From Bacillota bacterium (lineage in GTDB: Bacteria > Bacillota > Clostridia > Ch29): a stretch of DNA of 64,000 bases. The notes beneath the pieces are model-generated. The model saw only the letters and a list, made by a program, of their open reading frames with translations. It searched no databases and was not told the origin of the DNA. Every line of letters begins with the position of its first letter. Position 1 is the first letter of the stretch. The stretch covers positions 27,460 through 91,459 of the forward strand of contig JABVCK010000018.1 in NCBI GenBank assembly GCA_013540605.1, given 5' to 3'. The position numbers and the translations under genes were made by a program. Shown here in pieces: positions 1 through 7,935 of this stretch.

Positions 1-34
1 ACCATTTCTTTAACTTTCATCCTGTCATCAGATG

Positions 35-65
35 ATTTCTACAAAACCCTAAAAAACCCTTTATT
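35..65 (+). repeat. 31-bp short direct repeat, copy 1
   Basis: This stretch recurs in the same orientation at 6770-6800 with 29 of 31 positions identical (core AAAAAACCCTTTATT). The two copies bracket the eroded island that contains the Panacea gene, the transposon and the DraG/PIN wrecks. The rest of 1-282 shows no convincing gene. It could be an attachment or target repeat, or the end of a small dispersed element. Confidence 0.5.
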
Positions 66-282
66 GATAAATGTTCCTTTGAACCGCCGCAACCATACTT
101 GGTTCATAAAATACCAGATGGACTTTGGCCTTGAGAATGCTATTGCCAGTTTTACCCTAACATGATGCATAAAACAGGGCAAACCTGGCAATATAATAGC
201 AACTAATGTGTTAAACTGTATGAATTTTTCTTGCCAAAGAAAAAGCTTAGCAAGTCAAAAACACAGAATTATTTACACATCC

Positions 283-1326
283 TTATTTCAATTCATTCAA
301 TTGCTTTGCTAAACTATACGGGATCACTTGGTTTGGCAAAGTATCAGTATAAGCTTTTTCCCTGTGCATATATTCAACAATCTCTTTTGCCTTATAGTTT
401 TTAAAAGTAGTAGCGACCGTTTCAAGAACACTTAATTCTTCCAACGAGAAATCCGAAATATTAACTTCTTTGTTTGGGCAAATTCGATAGCTTATGTCGT
501 CATAGACCATTTCTTCTATAACTTTTACAGTCGACAGATATATTATCTCATCATAAGCAATTGGCAAAGCGCCTAACGGCATGTGTTTATAAACCAAACC
601 CGTCATTGATCTACCATGTCTTCCGTAGAAAATAGCATCGGCATACCATAATAGTTTCATTAGCTTGACTTTATAAAGATTATCTACAAACTGCGAAAAG
701 TAACCTATAACATTCGCTACCTTTTCAATATCCAGCTTTTTATAGCCGTTAAACTCACTCTCTTCCTCAAAATTTACATAAAGGCTATTTATCTCTTGTT
801 TCTTTAAATAAAGGTTTCCTACTTCTTCAACCTTATTTGCAATGTTTTTGCGGATCTTAGTATACTTATCTGAAGTAAATCTGTCTTTATGCTTATCAAT
901 ACATTCCAATGCAAACAGCGGATTTTCATACACCATACGCATTATATTATCGTAGGTTTCATCCTGTATTGTTTTGCTTTCATATCTTGTAACAGTCACA
1001 TCTCCCCATCCAAGCAGTGCCGAAAAGTCACTTTGTGTTAAACCATAATAGCTTCTGATATTGGCAATTTCACTAGAAGTCAGCAAACCCTTTTTTTGGC
1101 GATAAGCGTCCCTTGCCTTTAATAGGTTCTCATCCAAAAGGCCCGCCGGGACAAACTCATTTTCCTCTTGGTCGCTTAAAGGGCATAAATAATATACTTC
1201 TTCATAATCAACTATCTCATCTTTAACTATAGACTGGGTTAATCTTTTCCTTTGCTCTAATGAATGAACTTTATTGCAAATTGGGCAATCCATCTCGATT
1301 GTACTAATTAAATAATCTTTATTCAT
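283..1326 (-). CDS. Panacea (DUF4065/SocA-like) domain protein with MqsA-like zinc/HTH N-terminus
   Basis: The 347-residue protein begins with a CPxC zinc-knuckle half (residues 14-17, second half near the CPL at 48). A helix-turn-helix follows at about residues 85-125 (SSEIANIRSYYGLTQSDFSALLGWG, with the VTRYES recognition helix), and then a Panacea domain at about 205-340 (KLMKLLWYADAIFYGRHGRSMTG). Panacea proteins act as antitoxins or chaperone-like neutralisers in many toxin-antitoxin pairs, and the MqsA-like N-terminus usually represses its own operon. No toxin partner is visible on either side, so this copy is solitary. The start at 1326 follows a GGGAGTG ribosome-binding site. A promoter with a palindromic operator lies about 220 bases upstream. 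The domain assignment is sound; the biological role is inferred. Confidence 0.8.
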   Translation of the reverse strand: MNKDYLISTIEMDCPICNKVHSLEQRKRLTQSIVKDEIVDYEEVYYLCPLSDQEENEFVPAGLLDENLLKARDAYRQKKGLLTSSEIANIRSYYGLTQSDFSALLGWGDVTVTRYESKTIQDETYDNIMRMVYENPLFALECIDKHKDRFTSDKYTKIRKNIANKVEEVGNLYLKKQEINSLYVNFEEESEFNGYKKLDIEKVANVIGYFSQFVDNLYKVKLMKLLWYADAIFYGRHGRSMTGLVYKHMPLGALPIAYDEIIYLSTVKVIEEMVYDDISYRICPNKEVNISDFSLEELSVLETVATTFKNYKAKEIVEYMHREKAYTDTLPNQVIPYSLAKQLNELK

Positions 1327-1387
1327 ATCGTTACACTCCCTTCATACCAGAATTAGGCGTAAGGTCGTTTGTTTGGTAAAGGATACC

Positions 1388-1422
1388 TTGCAAAGTGAAA
1401 AGAAACGCAAAACACTTTGCAA
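1388..1422. other. 10-bp inverted repeat in the leader of the Panacea gene
   Basis: TTGCAAAGTG (1388-1397) and CACTTTGCAA (1413-1422) form a perfect stem around a 15-nt loop. On the plus strand the stem runs into TTTTT, so it could be a plus-strand terminator. On the minus strand it sits in the untranslated leader of the Panacea mRNA, where it could act as an attenuator or a protein-binding site. Confidence 0.5.
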
Positions 1423-1545
1423 TTTTTCCTGTCTCTTATCTTCGCCTTTATGTATACCTCCCTATTTTTTATCGTTTTACCGAAGGCAAAAAATGGTGGT
1501 AAGCTATTATCCTTATAAACTCACTCCTTCACCTCCTGCAATAAC

Positions 1546-1575
1546 ATTATATACTATCAATTGATAGTGTGTCAA
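1546..1575 (-). promoter_or_regulatory. Sigma-A promoter with an embedded 16-bp palindromic operator
   Basis: Read on the minus strand, TTGACA (1575-1570) and TATAAT (1551-1546) are separated by 18 bp. The spacer contains the perfect palindrome ACTATCAATTGATAGT (1568-1553). A good ribosome-binding site (AGGAGGTGA) follows at once, but it leads only to a three-codon frame (GTG-AGT-TTA-TAA). The Panacea gene begins about 220 bases further on. The layout suggests an autoregulated promoter whose first gene, perhaps the toxin, has been lost. Confidence 0.7.
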
Positions 1576-1948
1576 ACAAAAAACTTGCTTTTGATAATTA
1601 TATTATAAGCAAAAATTCAATTAATAAAACTTAAAAAACAAAAAACCGATCAAGGTAATTTCAAACCTCGTAAGCATATAAGCCGAGTTCAGGGTAGCCG
1701 ATATCCAACCCGGTTACTCGCGGTGTTTTCATGGCTTTGGACGATTTCGGAAAAGCCCGTTTTTAGAGACCTTTTTCTGAGCTGCTATTTTGCACTGAAT
1801 CTAAGATGCGTACTATGCTAGACATAATCCCTCTGCGACTTGGTCGCTCAACTTCTTAATCTGCGGCAGGGGTTTAGTTTTTGAAGGAAGTTATTATTAA
1901 ACATAAGCTTGGTTAATATCAAGTTAACATTATGTGATATAGTTACTC
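1569..1948. other. Intergenic stretch with an rnpB-like 3' fragment
   Basis: No coding frame is convincing here. Bases 1677-1690 (TATAAGCCGAGTTC) are identical to the 3' terminal part of the RNase P RNA gene at 8809-8822, and five more matching bases (GTAAG) lie at 1670-1674. The sequence beyond does not follow rnpB, so at most this is a short relic of the rnpB 3' end. The remainder of the stretch shows nothing I can assign. Confidence 0.35.
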
Positions 1949-2248
1949 TTGCTTTTTCTTCTCGCAACTCTTGGAACAAAAATCACCCCACCGGTAATCT
2001 ATCCTACCGATAGGGTATTGTCAAGCAAAGGATCGTCCCCTGTTCTAAGTATTGTATTGGTGACATATATTGTAGGTATACCGGCATTTGGCAGTCTTAA
2101 TGAATCATTCCCAGGTGTTATTTCATTTTTTATATATTTGATATTTGCTTTTATCTATGTGTGTTTTTGTGCATTTTGCGTTAGAAGGTTTGTGATGTAT
2201 CTAAACAAAACAAGGTTATTCCAATCCTTTTTTGATTGCAAAATTTAG
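1949..2248 (+). CDS. Possible small membrane protein or remnant
   Basis: This is a 99-residue frame from a TTG codon with two hydrophobic stretches (about residues 30-47 and 57-82) and a basic, aromatic tail. No ribosome-binding site of any strength precedes the TTG, and I do not recognise the family. It may be the C-terminal remnant of a membrane protein or a chance frame in AT-rich DNA. Confidence 0.2.
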   Translation: MLFLLATLGTKITPPVIYPTDRVLSSKGSSPVLSIVLVTYIVGIPAFGSLNESFPGVISFFIYLIFAFIYVCFCAFCVRRFVMYLNKTRLFQSFFDCKI

Positions 2249-2357
2249 GGGTAGATTTCTGTTTTAAAGAACTTTGAATACACTTGATGAAGCTACTTCC
2301 TTATCAAGTATAAATAAAATTACGGGGGAGAAGAATCTAAAAGATTGAAGCAATGAC

Positions 2358-2400
2358 AAACAAAGTGCAACCTATAATCTTTATAGGTAGCACTTTGTTT
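2358..2400. terminator. Hairpin terminator
   Basis: AAACAAAGTGC (2358-2368) pairs with GCACTTTGTTT (2390-2400), and the inner CCTATAA/TTATAGG arms extend the stem almost to the loop. It is symmetrical enough to work in both directions. It stands just before the truncated transposase and may mark the edge of that element. Confidence 0.55.
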
Positions 2401-2435
2401 ATTCAAAATTGGTATGAACTACTTTGAACTTAAGA

Positions 2436-3041
2436 AATTAAAAGGCCGGAGTTCTTGACAAGAGCTTCCGTCCGGAAGCCCAAGCCCTTATCGAACAGGG
2501 GAAACTTACTACTCTCGAGGACTTGAACAATTTCTTCTGGGCCTGGCTGGAGATGGGTTATCAGCAGAAGAAACACTCCTCCACAGCCGTTAAGCCGGTC
2601 AACCGGTTTAACAACTGCACACATCCCCTGCGCCGGGTTGATATTGCTATACTTAACCAAATTTTTCTCTGGCAGGAAGAACGGAGTGTGGATAAAACCT
2701 GTTGTTTTTCCCTGGAAGGCAATACTTATGAGGTAGACCCTGTTCTGGCCGGCAAAAGAATTATCGTTAAGTACGACCCCTTTGACCTTACCCGGATTCA
2801 GGTTTGGTTTAGTGGAAAACAGTATACCGACGCCAAACTTTTAGATTTATCCAAACCCCATCATCCGAAAGTGCCCAAAGAAGATTGTTTGGTAAATACC
2901 CCGCCGACCAGCGGACTAAATTACCTTGAACTCTTGAAAAAAGCTTACGATGAAAACCTGGCCAAGACTCTGGGAGACTTGGCATATACCCGTCTGGGTA
3001 CACCGGCTCAGGCAAAAGCCCGGGAAGGTGACGCCAAGTGA
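2436..3041 (+). pseudogene. DDE transposase (rve/Mu C-terminal type), 5'-truncated
   Basis: The frame encodes the C-terminal part of a DDE integrase-like transposase. It contains the end of the catalytic domain (DKSFRPEAQALIEQGKL) and a Mu-transposase C-terminal beta-barrel (CCFSLEGNTYEVDPVLAGKR, then YDPFDLTRIQVW). The in-frame stop at about 2433 and the missing N-terminal half, which carries the DNA-binding and catalytic D residues, show that the gene is dead. The next gene, an ExeA-type ATPase, overlaps its stop by 4 bp (3038-3041), as in complete two-gene elements of this type in Firmicutes. Confidence 0.8.
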
Positions 3042-3838
3042 TCAGGGAATACTTCGGTTTGACAGGCGAACCTTTTGACAAGGACATTTCACCGGAGAAT
3101 CTTTATCTATCCTTGCGGTTTAAGGAGTTATTGGCCCGGTTGGACTATGGTGTGAAAAAGCGCTGTTTCTGCCTGGTGACCGGGGATATTGGAGCAAATC
3201 AACAGCTATTCGTCTTTTGACCCGGAACCTGGACGAAAACCAGCATAAACTGCTTTATATATCCGACTCCAACCTAAAGCCCCGGGATTTTTACCGGGAG
3301 TTATTGTTCCAATTAGGCTCCAGTCCCGGTTATTTGCGGATAGATGCTAAGCGGCAGTTTAACCAGCTAATTCTGGACTATTTCGAAAAACGGCGAATTA
3401 CCCCCGTGGTCGTTATCGACGAGGCTCATCTGCTATCGCACCAGATGCTGCAGGAAATCAGATTTTTAACTCAATTTTAAGATGGATTCCCTTTCTCCAA
3501 TGGCCTTAATACTGGTAGGCCAACCTGAACTTAAGGGCACCCTGGCCATGCAGATTTTCCAGGCCATAACCCAAAGGATTCAGGTCCGCTATCATTTAGG
3601 CGGCCTGACTCTAGAGGAAACCGGCGCCTACATAGCCCATCATTTAGAAGTGGTGAAAGCCCGCAGTCAGATTTTTAGCTCCGATGCAGTAAAAGAGATA
3701 TTTGCATATTCCAAAGGAATCCCCAGGGTGATAAACAATCTATGTATACAAGCTATGCTTGATGCCCGGATTCAGTCCAGCCATGTGGTTGACCGGGAAG
3801 GGGTGCTTAGGGTGATAGAGGATTTTCGCAAGTTTTAG
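3038..3838 (+). pseudogene. ExeA/TniB-type AAA ATPase of the transposon, doubly frameshifted
   Basis: Three consecutive frames join to one AAA+ ATPase of about 267 residues (MIREYFGLTGEPFDKDI at the start, VVVIDEAHLL as Walker B, ILVGQPEL as sensor 1). The Walker A loop is destroyed near 3191-3197: the text reads GDIGA followed directly by codons for KSTAIRLLTR with four bases missing, which removes the glycine. A second lesion near 3478 is one extra T that makes a TAA in TQFKMDS. In related elements this protein is the target-selection ATPase that works with the adjacent transposase. Both partners are inactive here. Confidence 0.85.
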
Positions 3839-3845
3839 TATATTT

Positions 3846-3870
3846 AGCCCACCGCCAATAAAGGTGGGCT
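3846..3870 (+). terminator. Hairpin after the ExeA-type ATPase
   Basis: AGCCCACC (3846-3853) pairs with GGTGGGCT (3863-3870), followed by TTCC. It lies directly behind the ATPase stop codon and is a plausible weak terminator for the transposon operon. Confidence 0.5.
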
Positions 3871-3924
3871 TTCCGGTACCTTGATAAAATGACCGCCGCC
3901 ATTGGCGGAAATGCCTAACCTGTT

Positions 3925-3994
3925 GACCACATTATTTGGCGTTCCTTGACAACCGCCACTGACGGTTATCAAACTGCCGCCAAATAATGTGGTC
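3925..3994. mobile_element. 70-bp palindromic element (transposon end or MITE) inside a methyltransferase gene
   Basis: The 17-bp inverted repeats GACCACATTATTTGGCG (3925-3941) and CGCCAAATAATGTGGTC (3978-3994) enclose a nested inverted pair, TTGACAACCG and CGGTTATCAA. A related motif, TTGATAAAATGACCGCC, lies just outside at 3881-3897. Repeated TTGAYAA...ACCGYC boxes of this kind resemble the multiple transposase-binding sites at the ends of Mu/Tn7-like transposons. The methyltransferase frame is lost exactly where the right arm begins. Confidence 0.6.
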
Positions 3995-4315
3995 TTCAAC
4001 AATATGGTGAAGTACAGATATAACCAATATATAATCAAATGAGTTTTCCGGAACAGGTATACTATAACCATCCAATACATCAAAATTATGTTTTGAGTGT
4101 ATATTTCTAGCATAATGTATTCTTCTCGAATCACAATCAACACCAAGATAGTTGTCCGGGTCAAAAATTGAGCTGCTTGAACCTATACCGCAACCGAAAT
4201 CAAGAATTTTCTTATTGTTAAAGTCAAATTCATTTTCTAATTTGTTATTTATAAATAAATCCATAAACCAGCTTGGCCTTACAAGCCAATTGTATAATCT
4301 GGGTGATAACTCCAT
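3995..4315 (-). pseudogene. Class I SAM-dependent methyltransferase, 3'-truncated by the palindromic element
   Basis: The start at 4315 has a GGGAGG site. The product carries the SAM-binding motif I (ILDFGCGIGSSS, about residues 37-48), the acidic residue of motif II (YLGVDCDSRRI) and the motif DYILVISVLHHIVED before the frame runs into the palindromic element at 3994. About half of a usual class I methyltransferase is missing. The substrate is unknown. Confidence 0.7.
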
Positions 4316-4481
4316 GTTAAAAATATCCTCCCTAGTAAACTCTGATATTATTTAAAGTTCCCCGGTTACATATTGATTATAATGAGCAATAAAATGCTGT
4401 ACTGGAATAAAATGATGAAATATGTGGCTATTTCCCATAATAAAAATTTCTCATGGGTTAATAATATTTTTGGGTGATATA

Positions 4482-5000
4482 ATGATTTTTATTTACAATT
4501 GCTATGGAGGGACACATTCATCTTCACTTGCGTCAGCGATCCATTTAAAGAAGCTACCATTGGATAGGATTCCAACAAAGCAAGAAATATTGGGAACGGA
4601 CTATTTTAACAAATTGAAATACAAGGATATGGGGAGGATAATATTCCGGGGTATAGACGAAGACGGAAATAAGGTTTATAGTGTTGGCCGGGGAACATCA
4701 AAAGTTTTGATACCATGCCTTGAAAACCTAATAAAAATTCTTCACGATGAATGTGGTTTAAGTGAAAAAATCATATTTTCCAATATGTCGCCAACTGTTC
4801 CACCTGCTATGACGTTTGGAGGATTTTTTGCACGAGGGCTTGGAATAGAATTTATAGGAGTACCATTTTTGGTCATTGGTGCCAGGCAAGCCTACAACAG
4901 AATTATTGAGATAGTAAATTATACTAAGGAATCTGCAAAAACTTTGAATGAACCAGTATTAGTACTTTTAAATGATAAACCCCAAAAACATATTAGGTAA
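4482..5000 (+). CDS. DUF3189 family protein
   Basis: The 172-residue protein starts MIFIYNCYGGTHSSSLAS and contains NMSPTVPPAMTFGGFFARG and the downstream block GVPFLVIGARQAY. This matches the DUF3189 family found in spore-forming Clostridia, whose function is unknown. I chose ATG 4482, with GGGTGAT upstream, rather than the earlier in-frame codon at 4422, because the family begins with this motif. The gene is intact and stands alone among decayed genes. Confidence 0.75.
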   Translation: MIFIYNCYGGTHSSSLASAIHLKKLPLDRIPTKQEILGTDYFNKLKYKDMGRIIFRGIDEDGNKVYSVGRGTSKVLIPCLENLIKILHDECGLSEKIIFSNMSPTVPPAMTFGGFFARGLGIEFIGVPFLVIGARQAYNRIIEIVNYTKESAKTLNEPVLVLLNDKPQKHIR

Positions 5001-5039
5001 GTAAAAAACTAAGAGACTACAGTGTATAGGGCAGGGATA

Positions 5040-5460
5040 CTACTGTTTCTCCCTGAATATATAAAGAAGAAACCTTGCCCTTGAGCCTCCTACGTAGATG
5101 TCTGCATCTGTGCATACCCTGCTGTCCTTCTTTATACCTGTCAAGAAAACAATATCAGCCTCCAACCCCTTAAATGACCGGATTGTTTGGAACCTTACCG
5201 CATTTGTCCGGGATTCAATGTCCTCTGTCAGTGGCCATTCTTTTATCCGGTCAACCCCGCCAAGACAGCTATTTTCCTTCCTATAAGGGCTAAGAATTAT
5301 TATGCGCTTCAGCTGCACACCCTGGCTTACCAGCCTCCCAATCTCGTTGGCGATCATATTTTTTTCTTCTTCCGGAGTCTCCCACTCTAACTGTTTTACA
5401 GGAATGCCACCTTTAATGCTGCATTTCAGGTGAGCCCTGGGTATTATGTTATGTTGTCCA
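5040..5460 (-). pseudogene. C-terminal fragment of a UvrD-like/NERD-type helicase
   Basis: The frame GQHNIIPRAHLKCSIKGG...VRFQTIRSFKGLEADIVFLTGI...YVGGSRARFLLYIF matches the last roughly 140 residues of superfamily 1 helicases: motif V (TIRSFKGLEAD) and motif VI (YVGGSRAR, normally YVALTRA-like). Nothing of the ATPase N-terminus remains. Its 5' side is fused to the end of the ADP-ribosylglycohydrolase wreck. Residues upstream of GQHN in this frame are only the shadow of that gene. Confidence 0.65.
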
Positions 5461-6116
5461 ACCTTCACCCAGTTCGGAGATTGCAGTTGTCGGCTCAACA
5501 TCTCTATTACATAAATCCACTGCTTTTTGAATAAGCATGAAACATTCTTCACTGCCCCTGTGTTTTTTAAGCTCGTTCAAAGCCCCTTCAACCGCATTCT
5601 CAATGTCAGACCCTTCAATAATCGAAGCAATAATATAGGCAAGGGCTCCTGCGGATAAATAGCCGGGCTGTTATTGATTGGCTCTTCAATTGTTCCTTGT
5701 TTACGGCTAAGAAGTGCGGAGATACAGGTGTTGCCCGGCGCCCTTTTTTGGAATAGCTGTTTCGTTCTGATTAGCCAGCCATCAAAAATCCAGTCAAGGT
5801 CTTTATTCTTTGGATAGCCCTGTGTATGAAGCCATCTTTGGTATGCATAATACACTACCGACGGAGGATGGCATATCCCTTCCTCCCTGCCTCTCGTTTC
5901 TGCACGCAAAAGGCCTTCAGCCGTGAACAATGTCATCTGGGTATCATCTGTAATCTCGGCCTTGCCATCGCTATTTTGCACCAGTTCAGTAATACCTCTG
6001 TCACCATATTGGTTTTTAATCTCTGTAGCACGCATAAACTCAACCGGCCAGCCTAGTGCATCACCTATAGCTCCGCCAAGCAGGCAGCCTCTGAAATGGT
6101 CCTGATCTCGTTTCAT
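5449..6116 (-). pseudogene. ADP-ribosylglycohydrolase (DraG family), internally deleted and frameshifted
   Basis: The gene starts [27 protein letters not shown] and has the metal-binding [14 protein letters not shown] block (about residues 55-68), both diagnostic of DraG-type hydrolases that remove ADP-ribose from proteins or nucleic acid. After EEPINNS the central segment is missing. The coding sense continues in another frame ([20 protein letters not shown] to VEPTTAISELGEGWTT, stop at 5449-5451). The original protein was probably 300-350 residues. It lies next to helicase and PIN wrecks, as in some defence or mobile islands. Confidence 0.8.
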
Positions 6117-6155
6117 ACTAAGCATCTCGCCTTCTGTCCTTAATGTTTCTCTGGA

Positions 6156-6732
6156 TTATGAAAAGGCTTCAATCACCTTTTCTATTAACTCTCGCAGATC
6201 CTTTTCGCCATAATCTTTGATGTTTATCCAACTCCTGGGGTCAAGTTCGTCTTTATATTCGGGCAGGTATTCGCCATAGACATAACCGTTCCCGGTATGC
6301 GACAATTCACGGGCTACCTCTTTTCTGGCCCTTCTGCTTCCATAATATTTGTAGCTAATCCTTCCGTCTTTGCCAATCTGCTCTGTAAGTTCAGGAAAGG
6401 ATTTGAATATCTTGCGTTTTTGTTCAAGTGTTAGAAAACCCCTGTTGAAGAACTTCTGGACAGTACTTTCTCTGCTGGAGACAGGTTTGCCGACATGAGC
6501 CTGAGTTTTTTCTTCCTTCTTGGCCTGAATGCATATTGTATCATTAGGGCTTGAAACAACAGTCTTCCAAGCATTTAATTCTTTAACGGCATTTTCTAAC
6601 TGTTCGAAACTTGAAATTACTTTAATCCCCGCTGCCTCTGCCTTAAGCCTGAGAAATCTGTCATTTTACCAGTTTCTTTACAACATATGGGTCATAGATG
6701 AGGATATTGGTATCAAGCAAAACATATATCAT
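6156..6732 (-). pseudogene. PIN-domain protein, frameshifted or deleted
   Basis: The start at 6732 gives MIYVLLDTNILIYDPYVVKKLVK and then TGA. LLDTNILI is the first acidic motif of PIN ribonucleases. The other frame continues for about 165 residues, beginning DRFLRLKAEAAGIKVISSFE and ending KDLRELIEKVIEAFS. The middle of the PIN domain, with further acidic residues, is gone. Such proteins are RNases in toxin-antitoxin or RNA-repair contexts; this copy cannot be active. Confidence 0.65.
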
Positions 6733-6769
6733 TATCACCATTCCTTTAGTCATATTTTTCCATGAATCT

Positions 6770-6800
6770 ATTTCTACAAAATCCCAAAAAACCCTTTATT
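6770..6800 (+). repeat. 31-bp short direct repeat, copy 2
   Basis: This is the same-orientation partner of 35-65 (29/31 identical). It lies upstream of the intact toxin-antitoxin pair and downstream, in plus coordinates, of the PIN wreck, so the two copies delimit the eroded island. Confidence 0.5.
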
Positions 6801-6976
6801 AATATGTCCGGCGAAATAAAGTATACTTACGGAATCAACACAATGGCATCCTCTTTGTATACTTCTTAATCAGTTATAAAACAAAAGAAGTATGCTAATC
6901 ATCCCCAAAAATTAATTACTTGGAACATCACTGAATATTATATACTGAAATGGTTATCATAGTCACTGTGACCACA

Positions 6977-7005
6977 TTGACCACAGCCATTTATACTTGT
7001 ATAAT
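6977..7005 (+). promoter_or_regulatory. Promoter of the HicAB-like operon
   Basis: TTGACC (6977-6982) and TATAAT (7000-7005) are 17 bp apart, close to the sigma-A ideal, followed by AAGGAGAGG before ATG 7023. Two copies of TGACCACA (6968-6975 and 6978-6985) overlap the -35 region and could be an operator half-site pair. Confidence 0.75.
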
Positions 7006-7022
7006 ATAAGGAGAGGGTAATT

Positions 7023-7493
7023 ATGTCTGAATTTGAGGGCAAAGGGGTTGAGAAAATGGAGGCAATACTTCAAAATAAATTCAATATTCGCGATACTAAA
7101 CGGTTCTATTCCGACATAAATGAGAAGGCTTTGAACGGGATTGAGGTTATTACCTATAACGCTATGGGTAAGACAGGCGAAGTATCCCATTTAAGCAAAA
7201 GGATCGTGGATTTCCTTTTCGACTCGCTTCAATTTCATATTTCCGAGGAATTCGACGAAGAACTGGGTGTTTATACTATTTCTGTCGATGATATCAACAT
7301 ATATGGTGAAGGTAGTACAAAGGCCGAAGCTATTGAAGACCTGCTAACCAGCATAATCGAATATACTGCCATATACGTCGAGCAGATTGATCTGTTTTCA
7401 AAAGTGGAGAACATTACCAAGCAGGGTTATATGTTGAAGGTTATCCGCTGCGGGAGCGATAGGGAAAAACTAAAGAAAGTGCTGGGCTTATAG
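7023..7493 (+). CDS. HicB-like antitoxin candidate
   Basis: The protein has 156 residues. The middle part (about 78-125, YTISVDDINIYGEGSTKAEA, then EDLLTSIIEY) resembles the partial RNase-H fold of HicB-type antitoxins, which bind and block their RNase partner. The N-terminal third (MEAILQNKFNIRDTKRFYSD...MGKTGEVSHLSKRIV) is not typical HicB and may be the DNA-binding or dimerisation part. The stop codon is separated by one base from the next start, so the pair is translationally coupled. A strong promoter and a downstream terminator make a compact two-gene unit. The identification rests on motif shape and gene order. Confidence 0.55.
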   Translation: MSEFEGKGVEKMEAILQNKFNIRDTKRFYSDINEKALNGIEVITYNAMGKTGEVSHLSKRIVDFLFDSLQFHISEEFDEELGVYTISVDDINIYGEGSTKAEAIEDLLTSIIEYTAIYVEQIDLFSKVENITKQGYMLKVIRCGSDREKLKKVLGL

Positions 7494-7494
7494 T

Positions 7495-7737
7495 ATGCCG
7501 ATACGCTTTACTCAGGGTGACATTAAACGACTCCTGAATTATTTCAATATGAAGCCACTCAAGAAGGGTAGCTTTATCTATGGTGGCATCGGTAAAGACG
7601 GCAAATGGCGTACCTGCAAATTTGACTACCATAAAGACAGTGACCAGCTCGCTACTGGAACTGGAAAAAGCATAGCCCTGTCACTCGGCTTTAAAGATAC
7701 TTTAGAAATGAAGGATTTCATAGATAATAACCTATAG
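7495..7737 (+). CDS. HicA-like toxin candidate
   Basis: The 80-residue protein begins MPIRFTQGDIKRLLNYFNMK and continues KKGSFIYGGIGKDGKWRTCKFDYH. The size, the early helix ending in LLNYF and the following beta strands fit the dsRBD-like HicA mRNA interferase fold. The usual catalytic GSH(H) is replaced by GSFIYG, with a histidine only later (YHKD). It may therefore be a divergent HicA or an unrelated small toxin. It lies one base behind the antitoxin candidate and before a strong terminator. Confidence 0.5.
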   Translation: MPIRFTQGDIKRLLNYFNMKPLKKGSFIYGGIGKDGKWRTCKFDYHKDSDQLATGTGKSIALSLGFKDTLEMKDFIDNNL

Positions 7738-7741
7738 AAAG

Positions 7742-7776
7742 GCAGATGCCGAAAAAGTTGGACATCTGCTTTTCCT
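7742..7776 (+). terminator. Terminator of the HicAB-like operon
   Basis: GCAGATG (7742-7748) pairs with CATCTGC (7763-7769), extended by AAAG/CTTT, and is followed by TTTTCCTTTT. Confidence 0.75.
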
Positions 7777-7935
7777 TTTCTGGCTATAAAGAAGATTGAA
7801 GTATCACACATCCATATCCGCTGCCTATATAGATTACGATAAAGGTATCACAAGGTAAAAATATCCATACCACAAACCATGCATTTTATTGTATTATGTT
7901 AACCATAAACATTTTATAGGATGGTGGTTAACACA

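Noticed and set aside
2430..2660. Minus-strand frame opposite the transposase
   Set aside because: It is a shadow of the plus-strand transposase coding sequence, with no ribosome-binding site or family similarity.
3844..4164. Alternative minus-strand frame across the palindromic element
   Set aside because: Most of it is an out-of-frame reading of the methyltransferase, and its tail is transposon-end sequence.
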